A stretch of DNA of 64,000 nucleotides from Bacillota bacterium (lineage in GTDB: Bacteria; Bacillota; Negativicutes; Sporomusales; UBA7701), in contig JAEZJM010000036.1 in the NCBI GenBank assembly GCA_023415775.1, positions 1-64,000 on the forward strand. Reading direction: 5' to 3'. The position numbers were made by a program, and so were the translations under genes. This document shows, piece after piece, positions 24,671-32,989 of this stretch (position 1 is its first letter; every line of letters starts with the position of its first letter). Under the pieces are notes generated by a model. The model had not been told where the DNA came from, did no database searches, and saw only the letters and a program-made list of their open reading frames with translations.

Positions 24671-25834
24671 TTGGACATCGCAGAGCGGGTCGCGGCCAAC
24701 CGCAATTACATCGTGGACATGCGGCGGCACTTCCGGATGTACCCGGAAGTGGGCGGCGAGGAACGCGAAACGCAGAAAAAAATCATGGCCGAACTTGCGG
24801 CCATGGGCATCAAAGCCCGGGAAGCCGGCGGCACGGGAGTCATCGCCGACATCCCCGGCGCCCCGGGCGGCAAGACCGTCGCCATGAGGGCCGATATCGA
24901 CGCTCTCCCCATCAACGACGAAAGCGAAAAACCCTACAAATCCCGCATCAAAGGCGTCTGTCACGCCTGCGGCCACGACGGCCACGCGGCCATGCTGCTC
25001 GGGGCGGCCAAGACGTTCGCCGCCATGGGCGCTGAGTTGCCCGGAAGCGTGCGCCTCATCTTCCAGCCCAGCGAGGAGCGCTTCCCCGGCGGGGCGGAAA
25101 TTATGATCGCGGCCGGCGCGATGGACGGCGTCGATGCCGTCGTTGGCGCCCATCTCTGGCAGCCCCTGCCGGTCGGCTTCATCGGCGTCACCAACGGGGC
25201 GCTCATGGCCTCCCCCGACGAATTCACCATCACCATCCAGGGCAAAGGCGGCCACGGCTCCATGCCCCACCAAACCGTCGACTCCATCCTCGTCGCCGCC
25301 CAGCTCGTGCTGGCTCTCCGCACCATCACCGGCGCCAACGTCGACCCCCGCGAACAGGCCGTCCTCACCATCGGCATGTTCAAGGCCGGCGAAGTATTCA
25401 ACATCATCCCCGATACCGCTGTCCTCAAAGGCACGGTCCGCTCCTTCGACCAGAGCGTACGCGACGCCGTCTTCGCCCAGATGGAAGCCTACTGCCGCGG
25501 CATCTGCGCCGCCTCGGGCGCCGGCTATACCATCGACCCCATCTTCGGCTACCCGCCGGTGGTCAACAACCCGAAAGTAACCGCGGTAGTCGCCGCGGCC
25601 GGGCGCGAGGTGGCCGGCGTCGAAATCCAGGACGTCAAGCCGCTCATGGTCGGCGAAGACTTTTCCTACTACCAGCACAAGGCTCCCGGCTCCTTCTTCC
25701 TTGTCGGCGCCGGCAATCCCGCCAAAGGCTGCATCCATCCTCACCATCATCCCAAATTCGACATCGACGAAGACGCCCTGGGATACGGCTCGGCAACGAT
25801 GGTCAGAACGGTGCTCAAACTGCTCGCCGGGTAA
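24671..25834 (+). CDS. M20-family amidohydrolase (aminoacylase/IAA-amino-acid hydrolase type)
   Basis: 387 residues. Metal-dependent amidohydrolase that removes acyl groups from N-acyl amino acids or similar amides. The M20D blocks are present: MRRHFRMYPEVGGEE, AMRADIDALPI, CHACGHDGHAAMLLGAA (metal ligands), FQPSEE and GHGSMPHQTVDSI (dimerisation domain) and GEDFSYY. The TTG at 24671 fits AGAGGCAGG spacing and family length; a TTG at 24599 would add 24 residues with no match. A DUF3311/sodium symporter pair follows, which may import its substrate. Confidence 0.87.
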   Translation: MDIAERVAANRNYIVDMRRHFRMYPEVGGEERETQKKIMAELAAMGIKAREAGGTGVIADIPGAPGGKTVAMRADIDALPINDESEKPYKSRIKGVCHACGHDGHAAMLLGAAKTFAAMGAELPGSVRLIFQPSEERFPGGAEIMIAAGAMDGVDAVVGAHLWQPLPVGFIGVTNGALMASPDEFTITIQGKGGHGSMPHQTVDSILVAAQLVLALRTITGANVDPREQAVLTIGMFKAGEVFNIIPDTAVLKGTVRSFDQSVRDAVFAQMEAYCRGICAASGAGYTIDPIFGYPPVVNNPKVTAVVAAAGREVAGVEIQDVKPLMVGEDFSYYQHKAPGSFFLVGAGNPAKGCIHPHHHPKFDIDEDALGYGSATMVRTVLKLLAG

Positions 25835-25915
25835 GCAGGCAAAAATCAAGGCACAACGAAGTGCTTGATCATAAGATGTTTACCGAGGTATAAAATTTTT
25901 AAGTGAGGTGAGAAC

Positions 25916-26113
25916 GTGAATCCGGTAAAAGTCATCCTGACCCTTTTCCCCTTCGTATGGACGATTGGTGCGCTTCCTTTCGTCAACACAGTTAAGCCGA
26001 TCGTTTTCGGCCTGCCCTTCCTGGCATTCTGGCTGTGCTGCACCATCCCGATCTCGTTCGTATGTCTGAGCATTCTCTACAAAATGGATTCCGGCAAAAA
26101 CGAAGAGGAATAG
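25916..26113 (+). CDS. DUF3311-family small membrane protein
   Basis: 65 residues with two membrane helices (about 4-22 and 26-52) and a charged C-terminal tail. The pattern LTLFPFVWTIGALPFVN and GLPFLAFWLCCTIP fits DUF3311, small proteins encoded directly before a sodium:solute symporter and thought to be its accessory subunit. The start is GTG after GTGAGGTGAG, and the symporter starts 23 bases downstream. Confidence 0.82.
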   Translation: MNPVKVILTLFPFVWTIGALPFVNTVKPIVFGLPFLAFWLCCTIPISFVCLSILYKMDSGKNEEE

Positions 26114-26136
26114 GTTGAAAGGAGGTAACGCAGATT

Positions 26137-27606
26137 ATGTCCAATGAAACAATGGCCCTTGCCATAATATTCGCATTTGTAATCGGAACCACCATCGTTG
26201 GTATGATCCCCGGCATGAACAAAAAAATGAGCCTCGAGGAATGGGCGGTCGGCGGCCGTAGCTTCGGACGCTGGCTCAACTGGTTCATCCTCGCCGGCGA
26301 AATATACACCGCGTTCGCCTTCCTTGGCGGCAGCGGCTGGGCGTACGCCCGCGGCGGCCCCACCTTCTACATACTCGGTTACGGCGCCTTGGCGTACATC
26401 GTAGGCTACTACGTCCTGCCCGCCATCGCCCCCATCGGCCGCAAACACGGCCTCATGACCCAGCCCGACCTCGTCGAGCACATGTATGACAGCAAATGGC
26501 TCGGCATCCTCACCGCCTGCGTCGGCGTCGCCTTCCTGATGCCGTACCTGCAGCTCCAGCTCACCGGCCTCGGCCTGATTATCGAGACCTGCTCCTACGG
26601 CTTCATCGGCCGCGTGCCGGCTATGCTCATCGCCTTCACCATGGTCGCCGCCTTCGTCTACCTCAGCGGCCTGAAAGGCGTCGCCTCCACCGCCGTCATC
26701 AAAGACGTCGTCATGATCGTCGCCGTTGCCTTCTTCGGACTCTACCTGCCCATCCACTTCTTCGGCAGCGTCGGCGGCATGTTCGAAGCGCTGGACGCCG
26801 CCAAGCCCGGCTTCCTGGCCTTGCCGGGCGGCACCAAAGTCCTCGACGTCAGCTGGGCGATGTCCACCCTCGTCCTCACCAGTCTCGGCTTTTACATGTG
26901 GCCCCACTTCTCGGCCAACAGCTTCAGCGCCAAGAGCCCGGACGTGCTGCGCCACAACGCCATCTATCTGCCGCTCTATCAGATATGCCTCATTTTCCCG
27001 ATGCTGATCGGCTTTACCGCCCTCCTGGTTCTCACCCCGGCCCTCAAGGTGCCTGACATGGCTTTCATGGCCATCGTCCAGCAGGTCTTCCCCGGCTGGG
27101 CTCTCGGCCTCGTGGGCGGCGCCGGCGCGCTGGCCTGCATGATCCCGGCCGCTGACCTCATCCTCTCCACCTCGATGCTCTTCACCCGCAACATTTACGT
27201 CCGCACGATCGGCCAGGGCGCCAGCCACGAAACCCAGGCCAGGCTCGCAAGACTACTGGTTCTCGTTCTCACCGCCGTCGCGCTCACTCTGGCGATCTAC
27301 GCTCCCAACATGCTCGTCAACCTGCTCCTCACCGGCTACTCCGGTGTCACCCAGTTTTTCCCGATGATCGTCCTCGGCCTCTTCTGGAAACGGGCCACCA
27401 AGGTCGCCGCCTACTGCGGCCTGATCACCGGCGAATTCCTGGTCTTCTACCTCATCCTCAACAAGATGGATCCGTTCGCCATCGCCGGCCTGCACCTCAA
27501 CGCCGGCTTCGTCGCCCTGGTCGTCAACTTTGTGGTCTTTGTCGTTGTCAGCCTGGCGACGAGTACGCCGGCGACCATCGAGCGCAAAGCCAAAGCCATA
27601 GGCTAA
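26137..27606 (+). CDS. Sodium:solute symporter family protein
   Basis: 489 residues with about 13 membrane segments, typical of the SSS family. The N-terminal EEWAVGGRSFGRWLNWFILAGE and AFLGGSGWAYARGG region, YLSGLKGVASTAVIKD and ACMIPAADLILSTSML (sodium-site region) identify it. Close relatives paired with a DUF3311 protein include monocarboxylate carriers (MctP-like), but the substrate cannot be read from sequence. AAGGAGG lies before ATG. Placement after an amidohydrolase suggests import of organic or amino acids. Confidence 0.88.
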   Translation: MSNETMALAIIFAFVIGTTIVGMIPGMNKKMSLEEWAVGGRSFGRWLNWFILAGEIYTAFAFLGGSGWAYARGGPTFYILGYGALAYIVGYYVLPAIAPIGRKHGLMTQPDLVEHMYDSKWLGILTACVGVAFLMPYLQLQLTGLGLIIETCSYGFIGRVPAMLIAFTMVAAFVYLSGLKGVASTAVIKDVVMIVAVAFFGLYLPIHFFGSVGGMFEALDAAKPGFLALPGGTKVLDVSWAMSTLVLTSLGFYMWPHFSANSFSAKSPDVLRHNAIYLPLYQICLIFPMLIGFTALLVLTPALKVPDMAFMAIVQQVFPGWALGLVGGAGALACMIPAADLILSTSMLFTRNIYVRTIGQGASHETQARLARLLVLVLTAVALTLAIYAPNMLVNLLLTGYSGVTQFFPMIVLGLFWKRATKVAAYCGLITGEFLVFYLILNKMDPFAIAGLHLNAGFVALVVNFVVFVVVSLATSTPATIERKAKAIG

Positions 27607-27620
27607 GCTTTGTTTTCGGG

Positions 27621-27746
27621 GGCAGGCCGTTGATGACCACCATCTGCGGCGTTGCTCCTCAAAGCGCTTGCTTGCGTACGACCGTGTACGCGGCGCGGCG
27701 CGCTTTTCCGGTGCGCCTTGCATCTGGCGGCCCTGAACGGCCTGCC
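27621..27746 (+). repeat. Nested-hairpin intergenic repeat, copy 5
   Basis: 126 bp, 14 bases after the symporter stop. Outer arms GGCAGGCCGTTGATGACCACCA and TGGCGGCCCTGAACGGCCTGCC. The inner arm is changed to AAAGCGC and its partner to GCGCTTT, keeping the pairing; terminal stem GCGTAC / GTACGC with loop GACCGT. Confidence 0.85.
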
Positions 27747-27763
27747 GGCATCCCGGAACGGTT

Positions 27764-27799
27764 AAAACCCGGTACTCTTACGAGTGCCGGGTTTTTTTG
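27764..27799 (+). terminator. Terminator of the symporter operon
   Basis: AACCCGGTACTC / GAGTGCCGGGTT hairpin followed by a seven-T run, 18 bases after repeat copy 5. Confidence 0.9.
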
Positions 27800-27988
27800 T
27801 TTGTCTGTCGCCTTTGTTCGCCGCGTCACGCAATCCGGCTGACCGGCCGCGACGGCGACATACGTTGCTTTACATAAATCAAAAGTACGTGAAAGAGAAA
27901 ACTATCACATGTAAATGTTAAGAAAGTGGCAAAAATAACACATTAATAACTATTTAGTGAAAGATATAACGTTCTATAAATAACTTTA
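27800..27988. other. AT-rich upstream region of the [FeFe] hydrogenase operon
   Basis: About 190 bases without a gene, turning from GC-rich to strongly AT-rich after 27870. It leads into the promoter at 27989. Regulator sites for redox control would be expected here, but I could not find a clean Rex or Fnr palindrome by eye. Confidence 0.5.
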
Positions 27989-28017
27989 TTGACATTATAA
28001 CCTTATTTAATTAAAAT
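27989..28017 (+). promoter_or_regulatory. Strong sigma-A promoter of the [FeFe] hydrogenase operon
   Basis: Perfect TTGACA at 27989-27994, 17-base spacer, TAAAAT at 28012-28017, within an AT-rich stretch resembling an UP element. The start point would be near 28024, giving a leader of about 50 bases. Confidence 0.8.
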
Positions 28018-28074
28018 CAAATTACGTGAGACGATCAAACGCAAAAGGCGAGAAAACGATAGGAGGAAAAAATT

Positions 28075-28566
28075 ATGTCTACCGTACTGCAAACCGTGAC
28101 AGATATAGTGACCGCCCCGGCGACCGGGCAGGCCGCATTGCTGCAGGCGCTGCTGGCCGTCCAGGACGCCAGCCCCGAGAACTATGTCAGCGAGGAGGCG
28201 GTCAACGAAATCGCCCACCTCCTCGGCATCTCCCGCAGCCGCGTATACTCGACCGCCTCGTTTTACAGCGTCATATCGCTCAAACCGCGCGGCCGCCACA
28301 TTGTCCGCGTCTGCATCAACGCCCCGTGCGAAAACGCCGGCAAACAGGCCGTCCTCGCCGCCCTCGAACAGGAACTGGGCGTCGGCCTGGGCGGCACCAC
28401 CCCCGACGGCCGCTTCACCCTCGAAGGCGTAAGCTGCCTGGGAGCCTGTTACATGTCGCCGGCCATCAAAATAGACAAACAGCTTTACGGCAACCTGACG
28501 GCCGAAGCGGCCGTAGCGGTCATCCGCCGCTGCCGGGAGGAGGAGAACATTGGGCACACCGCTTGA
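28075..28566 (+). CDS. hydC: NAD-linked [FeFe] hydrogenase, NuoE-like [2Fe-2S] subunit
   Basis: 163 residues of the 24-kDa/NuoE thioredoxin-like ferredoxin family. The four [2Fe-2S] ligands are C80 and C85 (CINAPC) and C121 and C125 (CLGAC). The N-terminal helical part (LGISRSRVYSTASFY) is the usual NuoE start. It passes electrons between the flavin subunit and the hydrogenase. GGAGG lies before ATG. It is the first gene of a three-gene operon with 17-base overlap to the next gene. HndA is an equivalent name. Confidence 0.93.
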   Translation: MSTVLQTVTDIVTAPATGQAALLQALLAVQDASPENYVSEEAVNEIAHLLGISRSRVYSTASFYSVISLKPRGRHIVRVCINAPCENAGKQAVLAALEQELGVGLGGTTPDGRFTLEGVSCLGACYMSPAIKIDKQLYGNLTAEAAVAVIRRCREEENIGHTA

Positions 28567-29839
28567 CAACGCCAAATCGGTATTCCGCCTCGGCCTCTTC
28601 CGTGAATTCCCCACCCTCATGCACTACCGCGACTTCGGCGGCTACCAGGCCCTCGCCAAAGCCCTGACCGGCAGCCCCGAGGCGGTCATCGGCGAAATAG
28701 ACGCCGCCGGTCTGCGCGGCCGCGGCGGCGCCGCGTTCCCCGCCGCCGCCAAGCTGCAGATGATCCGGGACAACCCGCCCGGCGACCGCTACGTCATCTG
28801 CAACGCCGACGAAGGCGAACCAGGCACCTTCAAAGACCGCTTCATCATGACCCACATCCCTTTTCAGCTCCTTGAGGGCATGACCATCGCCGCCTACGCC
28901 GTCGCCGCCGCGCAAGGCTTCATCTATATCCGCCACGAATACCCCGAAGCCCAGGAAACCATGCGCCGCGCTATCGCCGCCGCCCGGGCCGCCGGCCTGC
29001 TGGGCGGAGACATCCTCGGCAGCGGCTTCTCGTTCGACGTCGAAATATTCTCCGGCGCCGGCAGCTACCTGTGCGGCGAAGAAACCGCGCTGCTGTCCTC
29101 CATCGAAGGCAAAAAAGGCCGTCCCCGCCTCAAACCGCCCTACCCGACGCAGAGCGGCCTGTGGGGCAAACCCACTCTCATCAACAACGTCGAGACACTG
29201 GCCAACATCCCGCCCATCGTCGACCGCGGCGCCGACTGGTACCGCGCCCTCGGCACCGCCGACAGCCACGGCACCAAGCTCATCTCCCTGTCGGGCGACG
29301 TCGCCCGCCGCGGCCTCTACGAAGTACCCTTCGGCACCACCTTCCGCGAAATCATCGACAACTACGGCGGCGGCATCAAGCAGGGGCGTCTCAAAGCCGT
29401 CAACATCGGCGGCGCTTCCGGCGTCGTCGTGCCGCCGTGGGAGCTCGACTGCCCGCTGGAATACAGCGCCTGCCGTCAGCGCGGCATCACCATCGGCTCC
29501 GGCGCGGTATTCGTCATGGACGACAGCCGCTCCATCCTCGAAAACGTCCGCAACCGGGTCGATTTCTTCCTCCACGAAAGCTGCGGCAAATGCACCCCCT
29601 GCCGCGAAGGCCTCCGCCAGGCAGGGCGGATAATCCACAACCTGCTGGCCGGCGCCGCCGCCCTCGCCGACATCGACAACCTCGAGCGCTACACCCGCAC
29701 CATGCAGAACGCCGCTTTCTGCGGCCTCGGGCAGGCCGCCGGCAACAGCCTCAGCTCCTCGCTAAAATACTTCCGCGGCGAATACGAAGCCCTATGCCGC
29801 GACCGCGACCAAGCCGCACCCAAGGAGGCGACAGCATGA
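28550..29839 (+). CDS. hydB: NAD-linked [FeFe] hydrogenase, NuoF-like flavoprotein subunit
   Basis: 429 residues. The FMN/NAD site is shown by LRGRGGAAFPAAAK, ICNADEGEPGTFKDR and GAGSYLCGEETALLSSIEG; the [4Fe-4S] site by SCGKCTPCREG plus a later Cys in NAAFCGLGQ. Electron-bifurcating HydB/HndC proteins usually have an extra N-terminal [2Fe-2S] domain and a C-terminal two-[4Fe-4S] ferredoxin domain, about 600 residues in all; both are absent here. The start is TTG at 28550 after GGGAGGAGGAG, within hydC. The stop overlaps hydA by four bases. Confidence 0.92.
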   Translation: MGTPLDNAKSVFRLGLFREFPTLMHYRDFGGYQALAKALTGSPEAVIGEIDAAGLRGRGGAAFPAAAKLQMIRDNPPGDRYVICNADEGEPGTFKDRFIMTHIPFQLLEGMTIAAYAVAAAQGFIYIRHEYPEAQETMRRAIAAARAAGLLGGDILGSGFSFDVEIFSGAGSYLCGEETALLSSIEGKKGRPRLKPPYPTQSGLWGKPTLINNVETLANIPPIVDRGADWYRALGTADSHGTKLISLSGDVARRGLYEVPFGTTFREIIDNYGGGIKQGRLKAVNIGGASGVVVPPWELDCPLEYSACRQRGITIGSGAVFVMDDSRSILENVRNRVDFFLHESCGKCTPCREGLRQAGRIIHNLLAGAAALADIDNLERYTRTMQNAAFCGLGQAAGNSLSSSLKYFRGEYEALCRDRDQAAPKEATA

Positions 29840-31575
29840 CCGACACCGTGAATTTTCACCTCAACGGACAGGAAGTCGCCGTGCCCGCCGGGCTCACCAT
29901 CCTCGAGGCGGCAAACCTGCACGGCGTCAAAATACCCACTCTCTGCCACCATCCCGACCAGCGGGTAAAAGCCAACTGCCGCGTGTGCGTCGTCGAAATC
30001 GAAGGCCGGACCAACCTTGCCGCCTCCTGCGCCACCGCCGTCACCGCCGGCATGAAGGTCAGGACAAACTCGCCCCGTATCCGCGAGACCGTCCAGACCA
30101 TCCTCGAACTCATCTTCGCCAACCACCCCCAGGAATGCCTCACCTGCATCCGCAACGGCAACTGCGAGCTCCGCCGCCTGGCGGCCGACTACGGCATCCG
30201 CGAAGTCAAGGGCGAAATGGCCGCTGGCGCCCTGCCGCTCGACACCTCCACACCCTCGATCGTCCGCAACCCCAACAAATGCATCAAATGCGGCCGCTGC
30301 GCCGAAGTCTGCCACCATGTCCAGGAAACCGGCATCCTCTACAGCCATTTCCGCAGCGTCGACGTCCAGGTGGCCCCCGAATACGGCAAATCCCTCAGCG
30401 ACGTCGCCTGCGTCCTGTGCGGCCAGTGCGCCGCCGTCTGCCCGGTCGGCGCCATCCACGAAAAAGACGACATCGCCCGCGTCTGGGCCGCCCTCGACGA
30501 CCCCGCCAAGCACGTCGTCGTCCAGGTCGCGCCGGCGGTCAGAGTCTCGATCGCCGAGGAATTCGGCCAGCAGCCGGGCACGATCGCCACCGGCCGCCTC
30601 GTAGCCGCGCTGCGCAAACTCGGCTTCGACCGCGTCTTCGACACAGATTTCACCGCCGACCTCACCATCATGGAAGAAGGCCATGAACTCCTCCAGCGCC
30701 TCAAAAGCGGCGGCGCCCTGCCGCTTATCACCTCCTGCAGCCCGGGCTGGGTCAAATACATCGAGCACAGCTACCCCGAACTTCTGCCCCACGTCTCCAC
30801 CTGCAAATCACCCCAGCAGATGTTCGGCGCCCTCGCCAAAACCTACTACGCCAACAGGGCCGGCATCGACCCCGCCGACATCTTCGTTGTCTCGATAATG
30901 CCCTGCACCGCCAAAAAATTCGAAAGCGAGCGGCCGGAGATGAACAGCAGCGGTTATCAGGACGTCGACGCCGTCCTCACCACCCGCGAGCTCGGACGCA
31001 TCCTCAAACAGGCCGGAATCGACTTTGCCGCCCTCCAAGACAGCGACTTCGACGACCCGCTCGGCATCTCCACCGGCGCCGCCGCCATCTTCGGCGTCAC
31101 CGGCGGCGTCATGGAAGCCGCCCTGCGCACCGTCTACGAAGTTGTCACCGGCCGGGAGCTCGAAAACCTCGAATTCAACGCCGTCCGCGGCCTCCAGGGT
31201 ATCAAAGAGGCCACCGTCGACCTCGCCGGCGCCCCCGTCAAGGTCGCCGTCGCCCACGGCCTCGGCAACGCCCGCCGCATCATGGACCTCCTCCGCGCCG
31301 GCCTGGCCGACTACACCTTCATCGAAATCATGTGCTGTCCCGGCGGCTGCATCGGCGGCGGCGGCCAGCCCTACGGCACCACCGACGCCGTCCGCCGCCA
31401 GCGCATCGAAGCCGCCTACCGCGTCGACGCCGGTCTGGCTTTACGCAAATCGCACCATAACCCGGCAGTCGCCAAACTCTATGCAGAATTCCTCCGCCAG
31501 CCGCTCAGCGAAGTGTCCCATCGCCTGCTGCATACGAAGTACCGCAACCGCAGCCTGTATAAGCTCAAAGGCTAG
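29836..31575 (+). CDS. hydA: [FeFe] hydrogenase catalytic subunit
   Basis: 579 residues. Order: N-terminal plant-type [2Fe-2S] domain (C37, C48, C51, C65), His/Cys [4Fe-4S] motif in HPQECLTCIRNGNCELRRL, two [4Fe-4S] clusters (CIKCGRCAEVCHH; CVLCGQCAAVCPVGAI), then the H-cluster domain with L1 TSCSPGWVKYIE, L2 MPCTAKKFESERPEM and L3 EIMCCPGGCIGGGGQP, and the small-subunit-like tail. L3 has Cys where Ala is common before the ligand cysteine. With HydB and HydC it should link NADH oxidation to hydrogen, or the reverse. Maturases HydEFG are not in the window. Confidence 0.95.
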   Translation: MTDTVNFHLNGQEVAVPAGLTILEAANLHGVKIPTLCHHPDQRVKANCRVCVVEIEGRTNLAASCATAVTAGMKVRTNSPRIRETVQTILELIFANHPQECLTCIRNGNCELRRLAADYGIREVKGEMAAGALPLDTSTPSIVRNPNKCIKCGRCAEVCHHVQETGILYSHFRSVDVQVAPEYGKSLSDVACVLCGQCAAVCPVGAIHEKDDIARVWAALDDPAKHVVVQVAPAVRVSIAEEFGQQPGTIATGRLVAALRKLGFDRVFDTDFTADLTIMEEGHELLQRLKSGGALPLITSCSPGWVKYIEHSYPELLPHVSTCKSPQQMFGALAKTYYANRAGIDPADIFVVSIMPCTAKKFESERPEMNSSGYQDVDAVLTTRELGRILKQAGIDFAALQDSDFDDPLGISTGAAAIFGVTGGVMEAALRTVYEVVTGRELENLEFNAVRGLQGIKEATVDLAGAPVKVAVAHGLGNARRIMDLLRAGLADYTFIEIMCCPGGCIGGGGQPYGTTDAVRRQRIEAAYRVDAGLALRKSHHNPAVAKLYAEFLRQPLSEVSHRLLHTKYRNRSLYKLKG

Positions 31576-31581
31576 AACGGG

Positions 31582-31705
31582 GCAGGCCGTTGATAGCCCC
31601 CCATCTGCGTCGCACCCGCAAGGGGCAGGCCGCCCCTCTAACCGCTAAAGCGCTAAGAGGGGCGCTCTTGTTCCGCCAAGCACCTGGGGGCTCTGAACGG
31701 CCTGC
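31582..31705 (+). repeat. Nested-hairpin intergenic repeat, copy 6 (second module lost)
   Basis: 124 bp, six bases after the hydA stop. Outer arms GCAGGCCGTTGATAGCCCCCCA and TGGGGGCTCTGAACGGCCTGC. It has the CACCCGCAAGGGGCAGGCCG block and hairpin GCCCCTCT / AGAGGGGC, but the GCGTAC/GTACGC module is missing between TTGTTCCGCC and AGCAC. Confidence 0.85.
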
Positions 31706-31714
31706 TCGCCAGTG

Positions 31715-31754
31715 CATACCAAAACCCCGGCGCCGCGCCGGGGTTTTGGTATAC
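31715..31754. terminator. Terminator of the [FeFe] hydrogenase operon
   Basis: Near-perfect long hairpin CATACCAAAACCCCGGCG / CGCCGGGGTTTTGGTATA. It works from either side, and is unusually stable. Confidence 0.85.
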
Positions 31755-31929
31755 CCGAATTCTGACCCGAAATAGGACCTTAGCCTCAATTTATAGATTA
31801 TTTCCAATATAGCACAATATTTAGTAGGATTTTCCGTTTTTACCGGGAATTATACACAAATGGGACTTAACAATTCGTTGTTATGTTCCGATATAAGTTT
31901 TGGGGAACCAGTTTCAGGATGGTGTACAG
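31755..31929. other. Upstream region of the diguanylate cyclase gene
   Basis: 175 AT-rich bases between the hydrogenase terminator and the cyclase start. It should hold the cyclase promoter; TATAAG near 31891 is a candidate -10 element but no matching -35 is clear. Confidence 0.4.
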
Positions 31930-32976
31930 ATGTACGACGACAGAGCGGCCGGCATTGCCGGCAGCGCGGAATCCATCCAAATACTGGCGCGCCGGGCGAG
32001 CATCGCCTTCGCCGCTTTCAGCGGCCTCAGCGCCTGGTACCTACAGTCATCCGCATGGGAGTTGGCGGCCGGCCTTGCGGCAGCCTACGCTCTATATTGC
32101 TTTACCCTCTGCCGGCGCAAAGCGCCTCCCGGCGTCGGCGAGTTTTTCCTCAGCGTCGCCCTCTGCGCCGGCCTTACCCTCGTCCAGGCCGGCTACAGCG
32201 ATATCCTCTACCCCCTGCTGCTTCTCAGGATGGCTCTCAGGGCCGGCCGCCGCCGGGCCGTCAGGATAGCGCTCATCATCGCCGCCGTCCAGCTCGGCGC
32301 CACCGCCGCCTTCACCGCCGCCTTCACCCCCGCTGCCATAGCCGGGATGCTCTTCAACATTCTCACCGCCGCCGTCGTCACCTACGCCGCCGTTTACATC
32401 GACGCACTCATCACCAGACAGGCCAGCGACGACAAACAGATGCTCGAACTCATCAGGCAGAACGACCGCAACTATCGCATGGCCCTCACCGACGCCCTCA
32501 CCGGCCTCTACAACCACCGCGCCTACAAAGAGCGGATCGACGGCCTGTCCCAGTACGTCCTCCTCGTCATCGACATCGACCACTTCAAAAAACTCAACGA
32601 CACCCACGGCCACCTCATCGGCGACAAAGTGCTGGTCGCCCTCGGCAACATCATCAAAGTAAGCGTGCGCAGCGGCGATCTCGCCTTCCGCTACGGCGGC
32701 GAGGAATTCGTCGTCGTCCTGCCCGGCACCACCGCCCAGGTGGGGCTGAAAATCGCCGAACGGCTTCGTGCCAAGGTAGCCGAATGGGCCTTCGAAGGCG
32801 AAAAAGGCCGCATCCCGGTCACTGTCAGCATCGGTCTGTCCGTGAAAAAGCCGGGGATGAACAGCCAGGTAATCTTCGAGCAGGCCGATCGCGCCCTCTA
32901 TCGCGCCAAACAGCTCGGCCGCAACAACATCCAGTCCTACCTCAAGCCCGAAGTGGCGGTAAAATACGGCATGTAG
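31930..32976 (+). CDS. Membrane diguanylate cyclase (GGDEF domain)
   Basis: 348 residues. About five to six membrane segments fill the first 165 residues, followed by a short linker and a GGDEF domain from about 185. The catalytic motif is RYGGEEF, the metal/guanine region is DALTGLYNHRAY and DIDHFKKLNDTHGH, and RSGD five residues before the motif is a matching allosteric I-site (R-x-x-D), so product inhibition is likely. It makes cyclic di-GMP. The ATG at 31930 follows AGGATGG; a TTG at 31900 is possible. A Crp/Fnr regulator follows 13 bases later. Confidence 0.9.
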   Translation: MYDDRAAGIAGSAESIQILARRASIAFAAFSGLSAWYLQSSAWELAAGLAAAYALYCFTLCRRKAPPGVGEFFLSVALCAGLTLVQAGYSDILYPLLLLRMALRAGRRRAVRIALIIAAVQLGATAAFTAAFTPAAIAGMLFNILTAAVVTYAAVYIDALITRQASDDKQMLELIRQNDRNYRMALTDALTGLYNHRAYKERIDGLSQYVLLVIDIDHFKKLNDTHGHLIGDKVLVALGNIIKVSVRSGDLAFRYGGEEFVVVLPGTTAQVGLKIAERLRAKVAEWAFEGEKGRIPVTVSIGLSVKKPGMNSQVIFEQADRALYRAKQLGRNNIQSYLKPEVAVKYGM

Positions 32977-32989
32977 CGGGGGGGATACC

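Noticed and set aside
27989..28074. Rex or Fnr operator at the hydrogenase promoter
   Set aside because: AT-rich half-sites can be picked out, but no TTGTGA-N6-TCACAA or TTGAT-N4-ATCAA palindrome is present.
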